Source: Bryopsis sp. KO-2023 (lineage: Eukaryota > Chlorophyta > Ulvophyceae > Bryopsidales > Bryopsidaceae). Taken from it: a stretch of DNA of 64,000 nt. Of this stretch, positions 12,275 through 23,700 are shown piece after piece. The position numbers were made by a program, and so were the translations under genes. How positions within the stretch are numbered: the stretch's first letter is position 1; every line of letters begins with the position of its first letter. The notes below the pieces were generated by a model, which was given only the letters and a program-made list of their open reading frames with translations, searched no databases and had not been told where the DNA came from. The DNA is taken from the NCBI GenBank assembly GCA_030272585.1, contig BSYQ01000010.1, forward strand, positions 4,526,001 through 4,590,000. Direction: 5' to 3'.

Positions 12275-15200
12275 CTAAAACCTGACATCCTTTCTGATCA
12301 GGTGCCCATTTCTGGTGACCCTCTCTAGGCCGATCTGCGAATACAACCACTGAAGTGCATGAGCACTGATTCCCTCATGCACATGCAAATCCAGCACTCG
12401 TAAAGAATTTCTGAGCCAGTAGATCTTCCCAAGGCCACTGTCATTCAGCTTCTCAACCTGATTTCACACACATGATTGCACCATCATGCAGAGAAAATTG
12501 GACAGACTAAGGGGCAATGCTGTTTTTTTTTTTCTTTCAGTAACTGAATTCAAAACATCACCGCCCCTAAAAAGCAATATCCGACCAATAAAATGTTCCA
12601 GGATGGGATTATTTCCCTGCTGGCGTGCCAACACAATACATTAATATATTGGAAATTGATGGATTTGCCCCAATTTTTTCCACCCTTGTCAGCTATTTCT
12701 CCGATACTTTGACAAGAAACGTGACATATATGTTACTTGAAGGGATGCTTCAAATTGGTTTACGCACCCCAAAAACCAGCCTCGACAGATGGTGAAGATG
12801 CTGCAGTTTTTGGAGGGATTCTTCTGTAACTCGCCCAGATTTGCTACTGAGCCTGATTTCAGTCAGACCAGGGCAAAAGTGATGCAAATGATCCGATCCA
12901 GCATCCGTCCACTGGGTCTCCATCAAACTCAGCGTTCTTAGGTTCGGCAGTAGCATGGGTTGCTTTTTCGCCACCAGTGCCAAACGATTCTTCAAGGTGC
13001 TCTGTATTCGATCCACATTGGTGTTGGACAGATTCAAGAATGTGAGGGAGGTGAGGTGTGCGATGTGGGGAAAGACTTGGCTGTCGATTCTGCTGCAAAA
13101 GCGGAGGCTCAGGCATTTCAAGGTGGAGCGCAAAGGCTGCAGGTATCGAATTCCATCATTCGATATGTAAGTGCTGTTCAGACGGAGGTCAGTCAAATTC
13201 AGCATGTCTGACAGATGCGGCAAGTCACGGTCTTCCAGACATGTACCTTTTTTCAAGGGTAAAAAACAACAAAAAAGAGTTTGAAATTAACAAGCCAAAA
13301 AAAAAAATCAGTGAGACTTTTTGATGCATTGGTGTAATTGAAAACTCTGTACATGTAATGCGATGTAATGTAATGTGACGTGTAACATAGGTAACTCCAC
13401 ATTCAGGTAAAAAAAGCCTACCTGATGGGAAGGCTTTGTTTCATTGTTATTGCAACTTTTTTGTCGCTAAATCGATAAAAAGCATGGAAATCATTCAACA
13501 AGAAGTGGATTGAAACGAGATCTGCAGCAAGGGTTTTTATGTTCAAAAGAATTTTAGCTTTGGAAATATCATTGGACCAGTTGAGATTCGTAAAAAAAGG
13601 ACACCTACCCGACACATCCACAAAAGTTAATCCTTTGCCTTGCTTCAGAAAATCAAAGTCAACCAGCGTCGAATCACCGAAATCCACATGTCGGAGTGGA
13701 GACCTTGAATCACTTTCACAACAGAAAAAAAGAAGAAATAAAGGAGTGAAACCATCCCCCCCCAGAAAAAAACAACAAACAAACAAAAAAGCAAAGAAAG
13801 AAAGAAAGAAAGAAAGAAGTGGACTGACAATGAGAAGTTGGAGGTTGAGCGAGCAACCACCGCCCCAATCAGAGAAACAAATTCGGATGGCCAATGATTG
13901 GATACAAATGGAAAATTATGTCAACATGACATCGTGCTGGAGCTTCTTGAAACCAGTCGATGTACAGTAGCCCCCCAGGAGATAAACCATCTCTCCTCCA
14001 GATTACCTTAGCAGCCTGTCGAAAAACCTCCACCCATTTTGGTCCTGTGCCTCTGAATAGTTGAATTCCAAAACCTCCAGATTGTTGCTCACTGTGTGGG
14101 CACTTTCTTGCGTGTAGCAGTTATTCATTTTCAGCACCTGAAACAGCCAAAGCACTGTAACAGTCAAGGGCTCCTCTCGTTTCAAACGCAAGGCCTTTAC
14201 AACTTGTTTCAGTTCTTTTTTTTTTCACCTGTAAACAATCCCCCTCAAAAAAAACTCACAAGAGGGACTCTTCTGCATCCTGTTATTAAGCAGTATAACT
14301 TTTCTTCTGGGGGAAAAATGCGGGGTGGTGGCACTCCAAAACTCAGTGAAATCGTGTGAAACCCCCCTCCCCTCTCTCGATCTTCCTCAAATAAAACAAA
14401 AGGTTTAAACAAGTTGCATGGTACATTACCCTAAGTTTCGGCAAAAAAGGCACAGTCGTTGCTGATGTTCTGCTAAGGTCCAGGATTTCGAGATCTCGCA
14501 GCACAGTGAGCATCTCGACTCCATCGCTTGATATGTAGTTTGCAGCAAGGTTCAAATGGGAAATCCTGGTCAAATCTTTTAGAGGAACTATGTCTTTGTC
14601 GTACAGTTTCAATTCTTCCAGTTGGAGAGTCCTCAGCCCTGTCAATCGTGCAAGGTTTTCGATCGGTGAAAAGGAGTGACTTGCAAACACGAACGTCCCT
14701 GCAAAAAACAATATCACACTTTTTTGGCACAAAATGGAAGGATGGCATGAGAATCTCTTCCACAATACTTGAAAAATAGCTACTATTGGGCCTTGCTTAG
14801 ATACCCTGGAAAAAGCAAAAAAAACAAAAAGCAGAATAAGTTGAAAAAAAACATATATATATGTATACACCAACACCGACAACTGTTTACTGACTGACTA
14901 GGTGATAAAGGACCAGAATCATTCTCATATTCGAGCAAAAATTACACAGCAAACCCATATGACATGGAATTCCCACTGCATTTTTCTCAATGTTTATCAC
15001 CAGAGAGGTCAAGGTCAGTCAGACGGCTGCACTGTGGTAGAATATTTTGAACGGTGGCACAGCCGACTGCACAGCCCTTCAGTCGGACCACCTCCAATTG
15101 ATTCACTAAATTTCCTAGGTATATTATGTTTTCGTCCGTAATCCGCCTGCAGCCTCTGATCTCCACCCCAACCACACGACTGTCCAAAACAAAAAACAAA

Positions 15201-15790
15201 AAAACATCAAAACCCTTGAAACCAGGAAATATCAATTGCTGCAAACACTCCAGCTTCACAGATTTTAACCCCTGCGAACATATGAAAACATTTACAGGTC
15301 CTGTAAATGTTTGATATTTTCTGGAAGTGGTTACCCATCCAGGTTTTCCAAATTAGAGAGTGACTAAACCGGGCATTCCAGCAGTGGCTGATTCCAAAAC
15401 ACCCCTGTGAAAAGTAGCCGGAGCTGAGAATTTCAAATTTGGAAGGTTACCTGAATGTACCAATCAATGCTAGCCAATCTTCCACATTGCCCACCGTTGC
15501 TGAATCTGCTCTGAAGTGCCGAAGGCAAGTGTCAAATCCCTCCAGGTGATTGCATGCTTTCCTGTCCCCCATTTCCCTGATGCAAAAAAGAACAAAAAAG
15601 GCAACACCAAAAAAATCGACTCTTACAAGAGTTGCTTGCCACCATTAAGCACTTATTCTTATCACCTTTTGCAGGTTTTCTGTCGATTTTCCATTTCTGA
15701 GAAAGCATGTCTCTTGCTTGTGCATGGCTTTTACCTGCATACTTTCACCACTTCGTTGAACAGAGCGTCAGCCAATGCTCCATCCAGCAT
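12275..15790 (-). CDS. multi-exon leucine-rich-repeat protein
   Basis: Exons read on the minus strand, 5' to 3': 15790-15735 (starts ATG CTG GAT), 15576-15451, two small candidates at 15363-15335 and 15271-15223, then 15179-15001, 14698-14430, 14137-14007, 13712-13609, 13246 to about 12770, and 12457-12275 (TAG at 12277-12275). Reading phase is consistent at the five joints from 15179 to 13246; the small exons and the last joint are not settled. LRR motifs recur: VVGVEIRGCRRITDENIIYL, LRTLQLEELKLYDKDI, LPKLRVLKMNNC, LTDLRLNSTYISNDGIRYL and LRVLDLHVHEGISAHAL. No kinase, TIR or membrane segment is seen. It is probably a soluble LRR protein. It lies tail to tail with the other LRR gene and may be an old duplicate. 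Confidence 0.6.
13797..13818 (+). repeat. (AAAG)n microsatellite
   Basis: About five AAAG units in an intron of the minus-strand LRR gene, next to a C run and A runs near 13758-13775. On the coding strand this is a T/C-rich stretch before a 3' splice site. Confidence 0.8.
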
Positions 15791-16130
15791 CTACAGAGGG
15801 AACATGACTCGATCAAACAGTTTCTTGCCCATTTTGAATTCACTCCAGAAACATATCCATTTTATCAAAAAGCAACCATTCCCATAAACATCTCATCCCC
15901 CAATTTGTACAAGCACGAATGAAATGGTTGTGGACGTCGATGCTCATTTGGAATGGTGAGGGAGAAAGCCACTGAACTTTTCCTCTGATTGAGTTTGAGG
16001 TCATGCAGTGTAGAGATTTTTGGAAGTCATCCCATGTATCATAACTGTTAAAATCATACCAAGATGTTGTGGATAAAAATAGATTAATAGTAGAGCTTAT
16101 GGCAATTTTATGTTTATTGAGGGAGGGTCA
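15791..16130. other. no gene seen
   Basis: Upstream of the minus-strand LRR gene. Its true first exon may lie here, since an ATG-led frame (MGKKLFDRV) stops just before 15790. AT-rich, nothing else recognised. Confidence 0.3.
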
Positions 16131-16138
16131 GATTCTGG

Positions 16139-16549
16139 TTGCCATCTCCAAACCCGCCGCATTTGACGATTGTGGATCGAAATCGGCCTGAACGAGGCTG
16201 GCGCACCTCCATTTTGCCGCGCTGGCGCTTGTACAAGCCCGATCTCGCGGCAACCTGCCAGTCGACATCACGGTGCAAAGAAGAAAGAATAAACACATTT
16301 TCCGTCGCACGAGAATTTCAGAACGTCCATGGGCGGCCGGGATTTGGTTTGGAAAGGTTTCGTGATGCGCAAAATTCACAACAGTTCGAATTCGCGGGGT
16401 CGTGGATCGAGGTTCACTGGCAGGATTCGATCTGGCAAACATCTCACACGCAACGCGCATTGTTTGAGGCTGGGCACCCCTTCGTGCAATGTTCGATTCA
16501 TTCGACGTCTAATAGCCGACTGGAGGTGGAATGGAAAACCACGGTGTAA
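16139..16549 (+). CDS. exon-like ORF, unknown function
   Basis: A GC-richer open frame of 136 codons in AT-rich surroundings, ending TAA at 16549, without an in-frame ATG at its left end; if real it is a terminal exon. Its C-terminal half (FEFAGSWIEVHWQDSIW, then SIHSTSNSRLEVEWKTTV) has the Trp/Glu spacing of a folded domain. The opposite strand is also open (16460-16128), so the strand choice is uncertain. No family recognised. Confidence 0.3.
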   Translation: MPSPNPPHLTIVDRNRPERGWRTSILPRWRLYKPDLAATCQSTSRCKEERINTFSVAREFQNVHGRPGFGLERFRDAQNSQQFEFAGSWIEVHWQDSIWQTSHTQRALFEAGHPFVQCSIHSTSNSRLEVEWKTTV

Positions 16550-16569
16550 GGAACGGATTTCCATATGAG

Positions 16570-17640
16570 AGAAACTCTTCCTGCCAGTCCGTCATGGAGG
16601 ATATATTGCCAGAAACGATTGTGCTGCACGTGCGACTCGGGACATGATTTCATGATTTTTGCAGTACTGTCGGTTGCTTGTGCTCCACCACTTCCCTTGA
16701 CATTCTTATGTTCGATACTCGCTACAGGATGGCCTAGGATTTGTATGCATATTCGACTTCGGTTGCTGACAGGAGGCTGGTGGTACCTCTCCTTGGCCAG
16801 GGCAACTGCCCTTGTCAAACTCCCCTTGATTTCACACACTCGGTCTGGTCTCAACCAAGGTGGGGAGGGGGAGTTCGCACAGGGTTGCCCCAACTACCCA
16901 TCACCAGCCATTGCTAAGGGACCAACTATTCTAATTCAACACCCAACACCAGTTCTATCTAGCGAGTCAAGTTACCCTTGTTGATCAGCCAACACCACCG
17001 GGGTCCCCCGAAAAATCTATATATGTGAAGAACTCTTTTTAACTTCAAAATCATCAGCAAACCTAAAACCTTCAAACCAGAACGTCAAAATGACACTTCA
17101 CCTTTCCAGGTTGCTCCTCTCCAGAGAGATTCTCCATCATTTCATAATTTCTGGCAAGCATTTCCCCACTACAAAAATTCAAGTTTTCAAAAAAAGCAAG
17201 TGGTTGACGCTATCTTCTGCATGGATTTTGATTTCAAAGCTAAAAGAAGTGGGTGCCCATAGACTTTTCCCTATGAGCAACTCCGTATTGATGTGCGTTT
17301 TCAAGCTGACAGGAAAACCCTGGGACCTTGTTACACATTCTGGCTCAAATCTCCATTACCTCGGGGCATCCCAAAAGAGAACATTCTTTTTCCTTTCCTT
17401 TCCTCCATTGATTCCCCCCCCCCTTAGTTGTTCAAAAACTCATGGGCGTCTTCACCAACAGAAACTATATCTTTAAGAATAAAGAAAAAAAGATTGTTCT
17501 TTGTTTGTTTTTTTTAGTTTTTTTTCCTCCCGACCACCACAACCAGCAGTTTGGTTACAGCTCCTGGGACCCCCTCCAACTGCCATCCGCCACCATCCGA
17601 ACAAAACCCCCCACCTTTCCGAAAACGATTTTCACTCTCA
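16570..17640. other. no gene seen
   Basis: Long frames on both strands look random in composition. A C run lies near 17415 and T runs lie near 17510. The 3' UTR of the eL6 gene, whose stop is at 17649, should fall in the right end. Confidence 0.4.
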
Positions 17641-17648
17641 AAGAAAAT

Positions 17649-18218
17649 TCAGAATTTCATCAAGTGAGGTCGGTCACCGTCTCCCAACGAGAACACGTTT
17701 TTCAGGTAGTCCTTGAAACCCCCGTTCTGGATCTCTGGCAACATGGCGGCGTCCAGCTTCTTTTGGTTTTCGACCTTGGGGGCAGGGAGTTCTTTCTTCT
17801 CCTCGTCCGCGGTATCGAAAAATCCCTCTTGACCCTCCTTTTTCTTTTTTTTCAAACTCTTATCCCGAGTGAAATAAGCGTCAGTGAACGGAGACAAGTC
17901 CAACTTGGGGAGCGCGATCTTCGTGCTCGTCGCGATTACGTACGACTGTGCGATTCTCTTCGCAGGAACTCCGTTCAAAGAAAAGGGACCGGAAATCAGC
18001 AACAAACCAGAAGGCAGTTGCTTCAAGAAAACCGCACGCTTTCCACAGAACCGCCCAGCCACGATGATCACAATAGTGCCAGGTTCCAAACTCTTCCTCA
18101 ACTTTGCGACACGACCATCTGTCTTGGCCTCGACTTGGGGCTCTTTCTGGACCACTTTCGGGGCCTCTTTGGGTGCCTCTTTCTTGGCCCCTTTCTTTGG
18201 CCCGTTCTTCTTCACCAT
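17649..18218 (-). CDS. RPL6: 60S ribosomal protein L6 (eL6)
   Basis: A complete 189-residue protein in one exon. The start is the ATG at 18218 (MVKKNGPKKGAKKE), giving the usual Lys/Ala-rich N-terminal extension. The core follows the eL6 pattern closely: LRKSLEPGTIVIIVAGRFCG, then KRAVFLKQLPSGLLLISGPF, LNGVPAKRI, VIATSTKI, a DAYF motif, and a C terminus GGFKDYLKNVFSLGDGDRPH. eL6 is a structural component of the large cytosolic ribosomal subunit. Length is close to fungal (about 176) and below plant (about 233) homologues, mainly in the N-terminal extension. Confidence 0.95.
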   Translation of the reverse strand: MVKKNGPKKGAKKEAPKEAPKVVQKEPQVEAKTDGRVAKLRKSLEPGTIVIIVAGRFCGKRAVFLKQLPSGLLLISGPFSLNGVPAKRIAQSYVIATSTKIALPKLDLSPFTDAYFTRDKSLKKKKKEGQEGFFDTADEEKKELPAPKVENQKKLDAAMLPEIQNGGFKDYLKNVFSLGDGDRPHLMKF

Positions 18219-18509
18219 TTCTCAAATATACCCGCTCCGCTGCACTCCGCTTTTCTCCGCTTAATCGATCCGAACACCACCGCCACGAGCAACGCCAAAG
18301 TCAAGGAGAGAAGTCTTCATTGCGGCGGTGTTTGAAAATGCAAACTGTCGTGCCGTACAGGAAACGATATATCGTACGCTCGCAAGGAAAGTGAGCCGAA
18401 GGTGGAGGGGGATGAAGAGTGTGACCGTTTAAACCAAAAAAAGGTTTATTTTCTGTGCACGCAGCGTGAAAACCGTCATAGATAGGACGGGTGCCCTTTT
18501 CCGTGCAAA

Positions 18510-18775
18510 CTGTTTTCAACTTCGATACCTCCAAACCTCGCTCCCCCCACAGAGCTTCTTGCCGCTCCTGTCGACCCAGTAGATCGCGAGGACTGGATCT
18601 GGGGCGTTGGGGGTCGGCAGAACTGGCTCCAGGGGGTAGGGGGTGTAGCCGACTTGACGCGTGCGCTGACAAGTACGCGTTATGTATACCTGGATTCATC
18701 AGTCCAAAAAGCACTGGATCGACAGGAAAGGGTGCCTCCCACTCCTCCTCTTCCGTGCAGATCTGATGCCCTACA
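18510..18775 (-). CDS. two-exon C-terminal reading frame, unknown function
   Basis: Minus-strand exon after CATCTGTAG near 18770 reads QICTEEEEWEAPFPVDPVLF and ends at an AG|GTATAC site. A 37-nt intron follows (ending CGCGTCAAG), and phase is kept into a second exon that reads GYTPYPLEPVLPTPNAPDPV and later VLAIYWVDRSGKKLCGGSEV, then stops. Proline spacing and clean splice phase suggest a genuine protein C terminus. Upstream exons were not identified and I recognise no domain. A minus-strand AATAAA-like signal lies just downstream (about 18425-18435). Confidence 0.45.
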
Positions 18776-18789
18776 GATGCCCGTCAGAT

Positions 18790-19318
18790 ACATGCACAGC
18801 GTTTTCATTCATATCAGTTTTTCCCATTAGGCTTGGTTAATAACCCCTGCACGACAATGAAATCCCCGCATGATTCTTGAGGGGTTGTTATCAAATTTCC
18901 CCATCCAGCTCATTTTGGGCTGCCACACTATTCGGATTTTGGGGGGATTTTGACAAGGACCGCTTGTTTGATGCAACATATTTCCCATCAGTGTGTGTCA
19001 GTTGATTGGATTGGTTTTTTAATCAAGGATCCTTGACTGGGAAGACTCTTAATCAGCCTATATTTTAGCCCCCATAAATTGCAAAGTATGCTTTAGTTGA
19101 TCGATTACCCTGTCTGATATGAAAGCTCTCACGTTTCCTAAGGAGGTATCTACCCCAGAGAAAGGTGCTGAATGTGGAAACCGACCATGAGAAGCTTTGG
19201 CAGGACCGACATGCCGATGCTGTCGAAAAGCTCTTATAGGCAATCCCCAACCATGTAACCAGCCACGTCCCCCTGTACTTAATTATTCAGGTAGCCGCTA
19301 TCTGGGATTTTTCCCAAG
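18790..19318. other. no gene seen
   Basis: Moderately AT-rich, no convincing exon on either strand. Upstream exons of the flanking fragments may be here. Confidence 0.3.
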
Positions 19319-20428
19319 CTTCTAACCATCAAAGCCGTGGACATAATTGTTGCCTTTGGGAGAGTGCAGGAGTTCCTAAGCAGGTCAGTATTTTATTTTT
19401 ATTTTTTAAAATTTCATCAAAGAATATTAGTGAGAGGGTGGTGTGACTCTGAGGATCGTGGCAGAGGGTGCTTATATGTCTGCTCATCAGGTTCCACAAA
19501 CAATGGTTTCGGATTCAGTCGGGGGTATTAGCAATGTCTGGAATTTGATTTGGAAGAAGCCGGTATCTACGTCACCAACAGCCAGACGATTTGCAGAGAA
19601 TTGAACAACCAAGGAAGTGCTGGATCTCCAACCCATTCTGTATGGATCACTCAGTTTCTGACGTTATTGAATCTGAAGTTAGGAAGTGCATGCAACTGGG
19701 ATGATGTCCCGAACGACGAATTTTTTCCAGGTTGCTGAAAAACAGGATTCTCTTTCTTAGACAGCGTAGGCGATTACCCTGAAGAAAGATGTAAAAAACC
19801 CGCTTGGATTTGTGCTTGGATTTCGATCCATCCATGCTTGGCTGCAACACATTTTTTGCGTGATAGTCCCCTCTTGGCTAAAGCCCAAGCCATCAGAGGT
19901 GATTATATGATCCACATATCATGCACCCCCCCCCCCCCCCCCAGCTCTATTATGCAAGGGTTTATGTTTTGTAAGAAAGGTATCCTGCAGGCACAGGTTG
20001 ATGTTTTCCATTTCTTCGTAACATACTCATTGATTCACCCAAGTTTTGGACGTAATTTTTCAAGCGACCACAATTTCGCTTACACAAATATGAAAATGCC
20101 TCAGAATGTTACTAGCTTCCCTGAGTCAGAAGCATTCCCTGTGTGAAATTTGGGGTCGATTTCCAGTGAACCAGCAGAAACGAGAATCTGAAATAATGCT
20201 TTGCTAATAATAATAATCCTTCATTATCAGGGTTGTCTTCATCCTCTGCTTATTTTCGCATTGTGCGATAAGAGGCTTGGAGCTGTGGAGGTCTACTAAA
20301 CCTAGTAGGGTGCGCGAGTGGGAGAGAGAAAGGGAGAGGATAGAAATGCCCAGTGGAAGGAAAAGGTGGGCGTTGAGGTTTAGGGTGCCCGAGAAGAAGA
20401 TTGACGTGGAGGCATGCTTGATTGCCAA
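19319..20428 (+). CDS. exon fragments of an unidentified gene
   Basis: Three exon-like pieces. About 19319-19383 ends at AG|GTCAGT and has two open frames. About 19531-19731 is bounded by GTATTAG| and CCAG|GTTGC and reads through FDLEEAGIYVTNSQTICREL. A terminal piece ends TGA near 20428 and reads REWERERERIEMPSGRKRWA, finishing VEACLIAN. Joints are not established, and the pieces need not belong together. A 16-base C run lies at about 19927-19942. No family recognised. Confidence 0.25.
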
Positions 20429-20754
20429 CTGATATTGTTGCTATCTAATATCGTTGTATTCCCCAGTTTACAGAACAGTTGTGGTATCTGACTCGACGCC
20501 CAACTCTTCTTATTTTTGCTTCACGGAAGGTAGACAAGGAACCACCAGATTTACAAAAAAAATACAGTCCCCTTTCTCTCTCTCTCTGTGTATGAAAAAC
20601 GACATATAAACCTTGCAGTCCCATTCTCCTAGCCAGAAACAAAAGCAAATTTTCCATCTTCTTTCCACCCGATACACCACCTGCCTGCCCCATCGCATGC
20701 AAGCATCCCCAAAATCGCGCATCGCTCTCAAAAAAAACCCACTAAATTTGAAGG

Positions 20755-23700
20755 CTAGAAGATGTTCTTGAAATCCTTCGACAGGAGCTCGGGCAAGTCC
20801 CATCGCATGTGGTAAGGGTTGGCAGGATCCCACCAAGACAGTGCCTCCAGTGGTTTGCTGTCGTCACCTTCCGGCGCTCCCACAAGAACAGGGGTCTTTT
20901 CCTGCTCTTGCCTCCTCAGTTTTTTCTTGGTGGGCTCTTCTCGATACAGCAATTCCCCATGATCGTCCCATCTGTGAAAAACATCCACGAGACATCACTC
21001 TCAATGAGGCAACAATAACATCAACTAAAATCTGAAGCCAGTTGAGCAAGAGGTTGGGACATCATTACAAAACACATTTTTCCAAGAAGAAACAAGCAAT
21101 TCTCCCCAGTTTTTCTTACGAAACCAAGGAATTTAACGATTGGTAAACCAGTCAGTATCTTGGAGGAGGGGTGGGGGCATACTTTGTACTTTGAGAGGCT
21201 GGGATTTTTTCTCACTACCATATTTTTTTCTAGATATTCAACAGGGGTGCCAGACTTACCCGAAGCCAACGATGAATGGATCTGGGAACTTGAGGGAACC
21301 GTGTTCGTTGAAAATATCCTCCACCTCCTTTCCGCTGATAGAATCCCTGGCCAGCAGCCTCTCCACCAATTTTTCCAAAACTTCGTAGTTCATAGCTAAA
21401 CCATAGTAGGCCTTCGCCTCCGCCGACTCAAGCAATTCTCGGCATTCCTTGAATGCCATCCTACACAATTTCAATAAGAACAGGGGTCAGCATTTCGCTC
21501 TGTTTCACAATAGATAATTCACAAACTTCAATTTTCTCACTGTTCCTGACCACTTCGATGAATTTTCCACACAGACAATCCACCACAGATGATGATTGTA
21601 CAAATTCAAATCTACCCCACCATGTGTGTCTGACTTACCTTGCAAGTTCGGTCGAAATCGCAGCTACAGGCTTGCTCTTGTGTTTCTCAGCCAAAAAGTA
21701 CTCCTCGCTGTCCATCAGCGACACAGGGCCCAATTTCTTGCTGAAACCACATCTATAGATCATTTCCCTGGCGATGATGTTCGCTTGCTCCAAATCGGGG
21801 GCTCCTGCAGTACTTATGTAATTATCCCCCAGCAGAAGCCGCTCTGCGCACCGGCCAGCCATGCAAACAGCCAGCTTGGATTCCAGGAAGGATCGGGTCA
21901 CCACCCGAGACTCCAAGCGCTCTTCTTGTGGGATGAAGAATGTATTGCCAGTAGGGACCCCATTCGGACAAACAGTGACCTAACACCACAAGATGCTTTT
22001 TTTTCAGCTCCACGAAACGCCATACCCCCAGGTGCGAAGTCAAGCAACATACCCTTGATATTTTCAACAGGTAAAGATAGGTTTGATGCATGTCAGACAT
22101 AAGATCACCATAGGATGATGGCAAAATTGTTCCCCCCCAAAAAAAAAATCCATTAACCGACCGTGTTTTTCTTCTGAACTCTTTATCCAATTGGAGCCGA
22201 GTAGAACACCACAACCCAATTATACTGCTCCTCACAAACTAGCATCCATCCCAAAAAGCGGCATTTCCTGACTACCCAAGAACATCCCTTCCGACCGGCG
22301 ACATTTTCCAGCAAATAGAAGTAAAAAAAAAGACTACTGCTTCCGCCTTGCAATCAGGGACCCCACCTTGTGAACTTCATCGTAGTACGGTGTGATGTAA
22401 CCAACCAATGCTCGGCCAGCTTCGTAGATGGCAATAGCCCTTCGCATCATTGGTGGGATGATATCTTGGTCGTAGTTCTGAGTACCCGAGCTTCTGTTCT
22501 GTCTTTCCATTTGAATTCCCTCCAGAGCTTCAAAAACATCCATTTCTGTGATTTCGACACGAGCCTGTGGCAAAACAAAAAATGCATATCAGATCATTGG
22601 GTTTTTTTAAATCCATAGGCTGCCAACCCTCCAGTTCTCCAAACAAATATCCTGGAAAGCTATTCTTTGAAACTGGGCTGACGACAGAGGAAAGCCAACA
22701 CCTACGGTGCCTGGAGAGCATCATGACCCCACCCCACCCCCCTTCAAAAAGAAAACACACACACTCTTTTTGAATTTTCACCACGAACCTGTCTGACTGC
22801 TACAATAGCGGACTGGTTCATTAAATTCATCAACTCCGCTCCAGTGAACCCAGCCGTTGCTCTGGAAATTCTGTTATAGTCCACATCCTCTGCCACAAGC
22901 TTATCCCTGGCATGGACTTGAAGAATTTCTTCTCGACCCTTCAAGTTGGGGTGGGGCAAGTGAACGATTCGATCAAATCGACCAGGTCGGGTCAGAGCCT
23001 GAAGCAGAAATAAAACAAAAAAATTCAAAACATGTGCATCAGAAACCACAGCGAAAGGGCTTCCAGCTTGGGGAAACCTTTTCCCATAACTTGAAGCCAC
23101 ACTTGCCAACTGGAGCACAGTGCCGACACAGAAATCTGTGTAAAGAATACGCAGTTGTCATCCGATCAATTTGCAGTAGTGGCTTCCGAGGGGAAAAAAG
23201 AAAAGCAAAAGGGATGCTTCACTTTCGAATTTTGAGCACCTGATCAAGGGCCCCTGGTCGATTGGTTGCAGCAATGACTACGACTCCGGTGTTGTCTTCG
23301 AATCCATCCATCTCAGTCAAAAGCTGGTTGATGGTGTGCACCGACTCGTCGTTTCCAGCACTGTACGATCTTTGCTTTCCGATTCCATCAAACTCGTCAA
23401 TGAACAGAATGCAAGGTGCCTGAAAATTACAGAACAGGATTGGGCGGAGTGAAATCACCTGAAGCTTCTGAGCAGCGAAAAATGGCATTCCCTGGCTTTT
23501 GAATTCGAACATGATTAAAAAAAAATAATAACAATAAAATATTAATTCTTGGAAAACCAGGAAGCACAGACTTCTGCCGACTAGGGGGAGGGAAACGAGG
23601 GATTGATTTCCATGAAAAAGGTTCGCAATTGGATTTCATTCCCAAATATTATCCAGGTCACACTAGGAAAAACAAGGAAAAACGAAGAATAAAAAAAAGA

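Noticed and set aside
13418-13560. Possible extra exon of the minus-strand LRR gene
   Set aside because: Phase fits perfectly from 13609 directly to 13246, so this piece is intronic.
17090-17476. 128-codon plus ORF
   Set aside because: Ser/Leu/Phe-rich random-looking frame running into homopolymers.
19500-19520. ATGGTTTCGGATTC, resembling the retroelement primer site
   Set aside because: Only the first 10 of the 12 PBS bases match, no LTR end precedes it, and it lies among exon-like host sequence.
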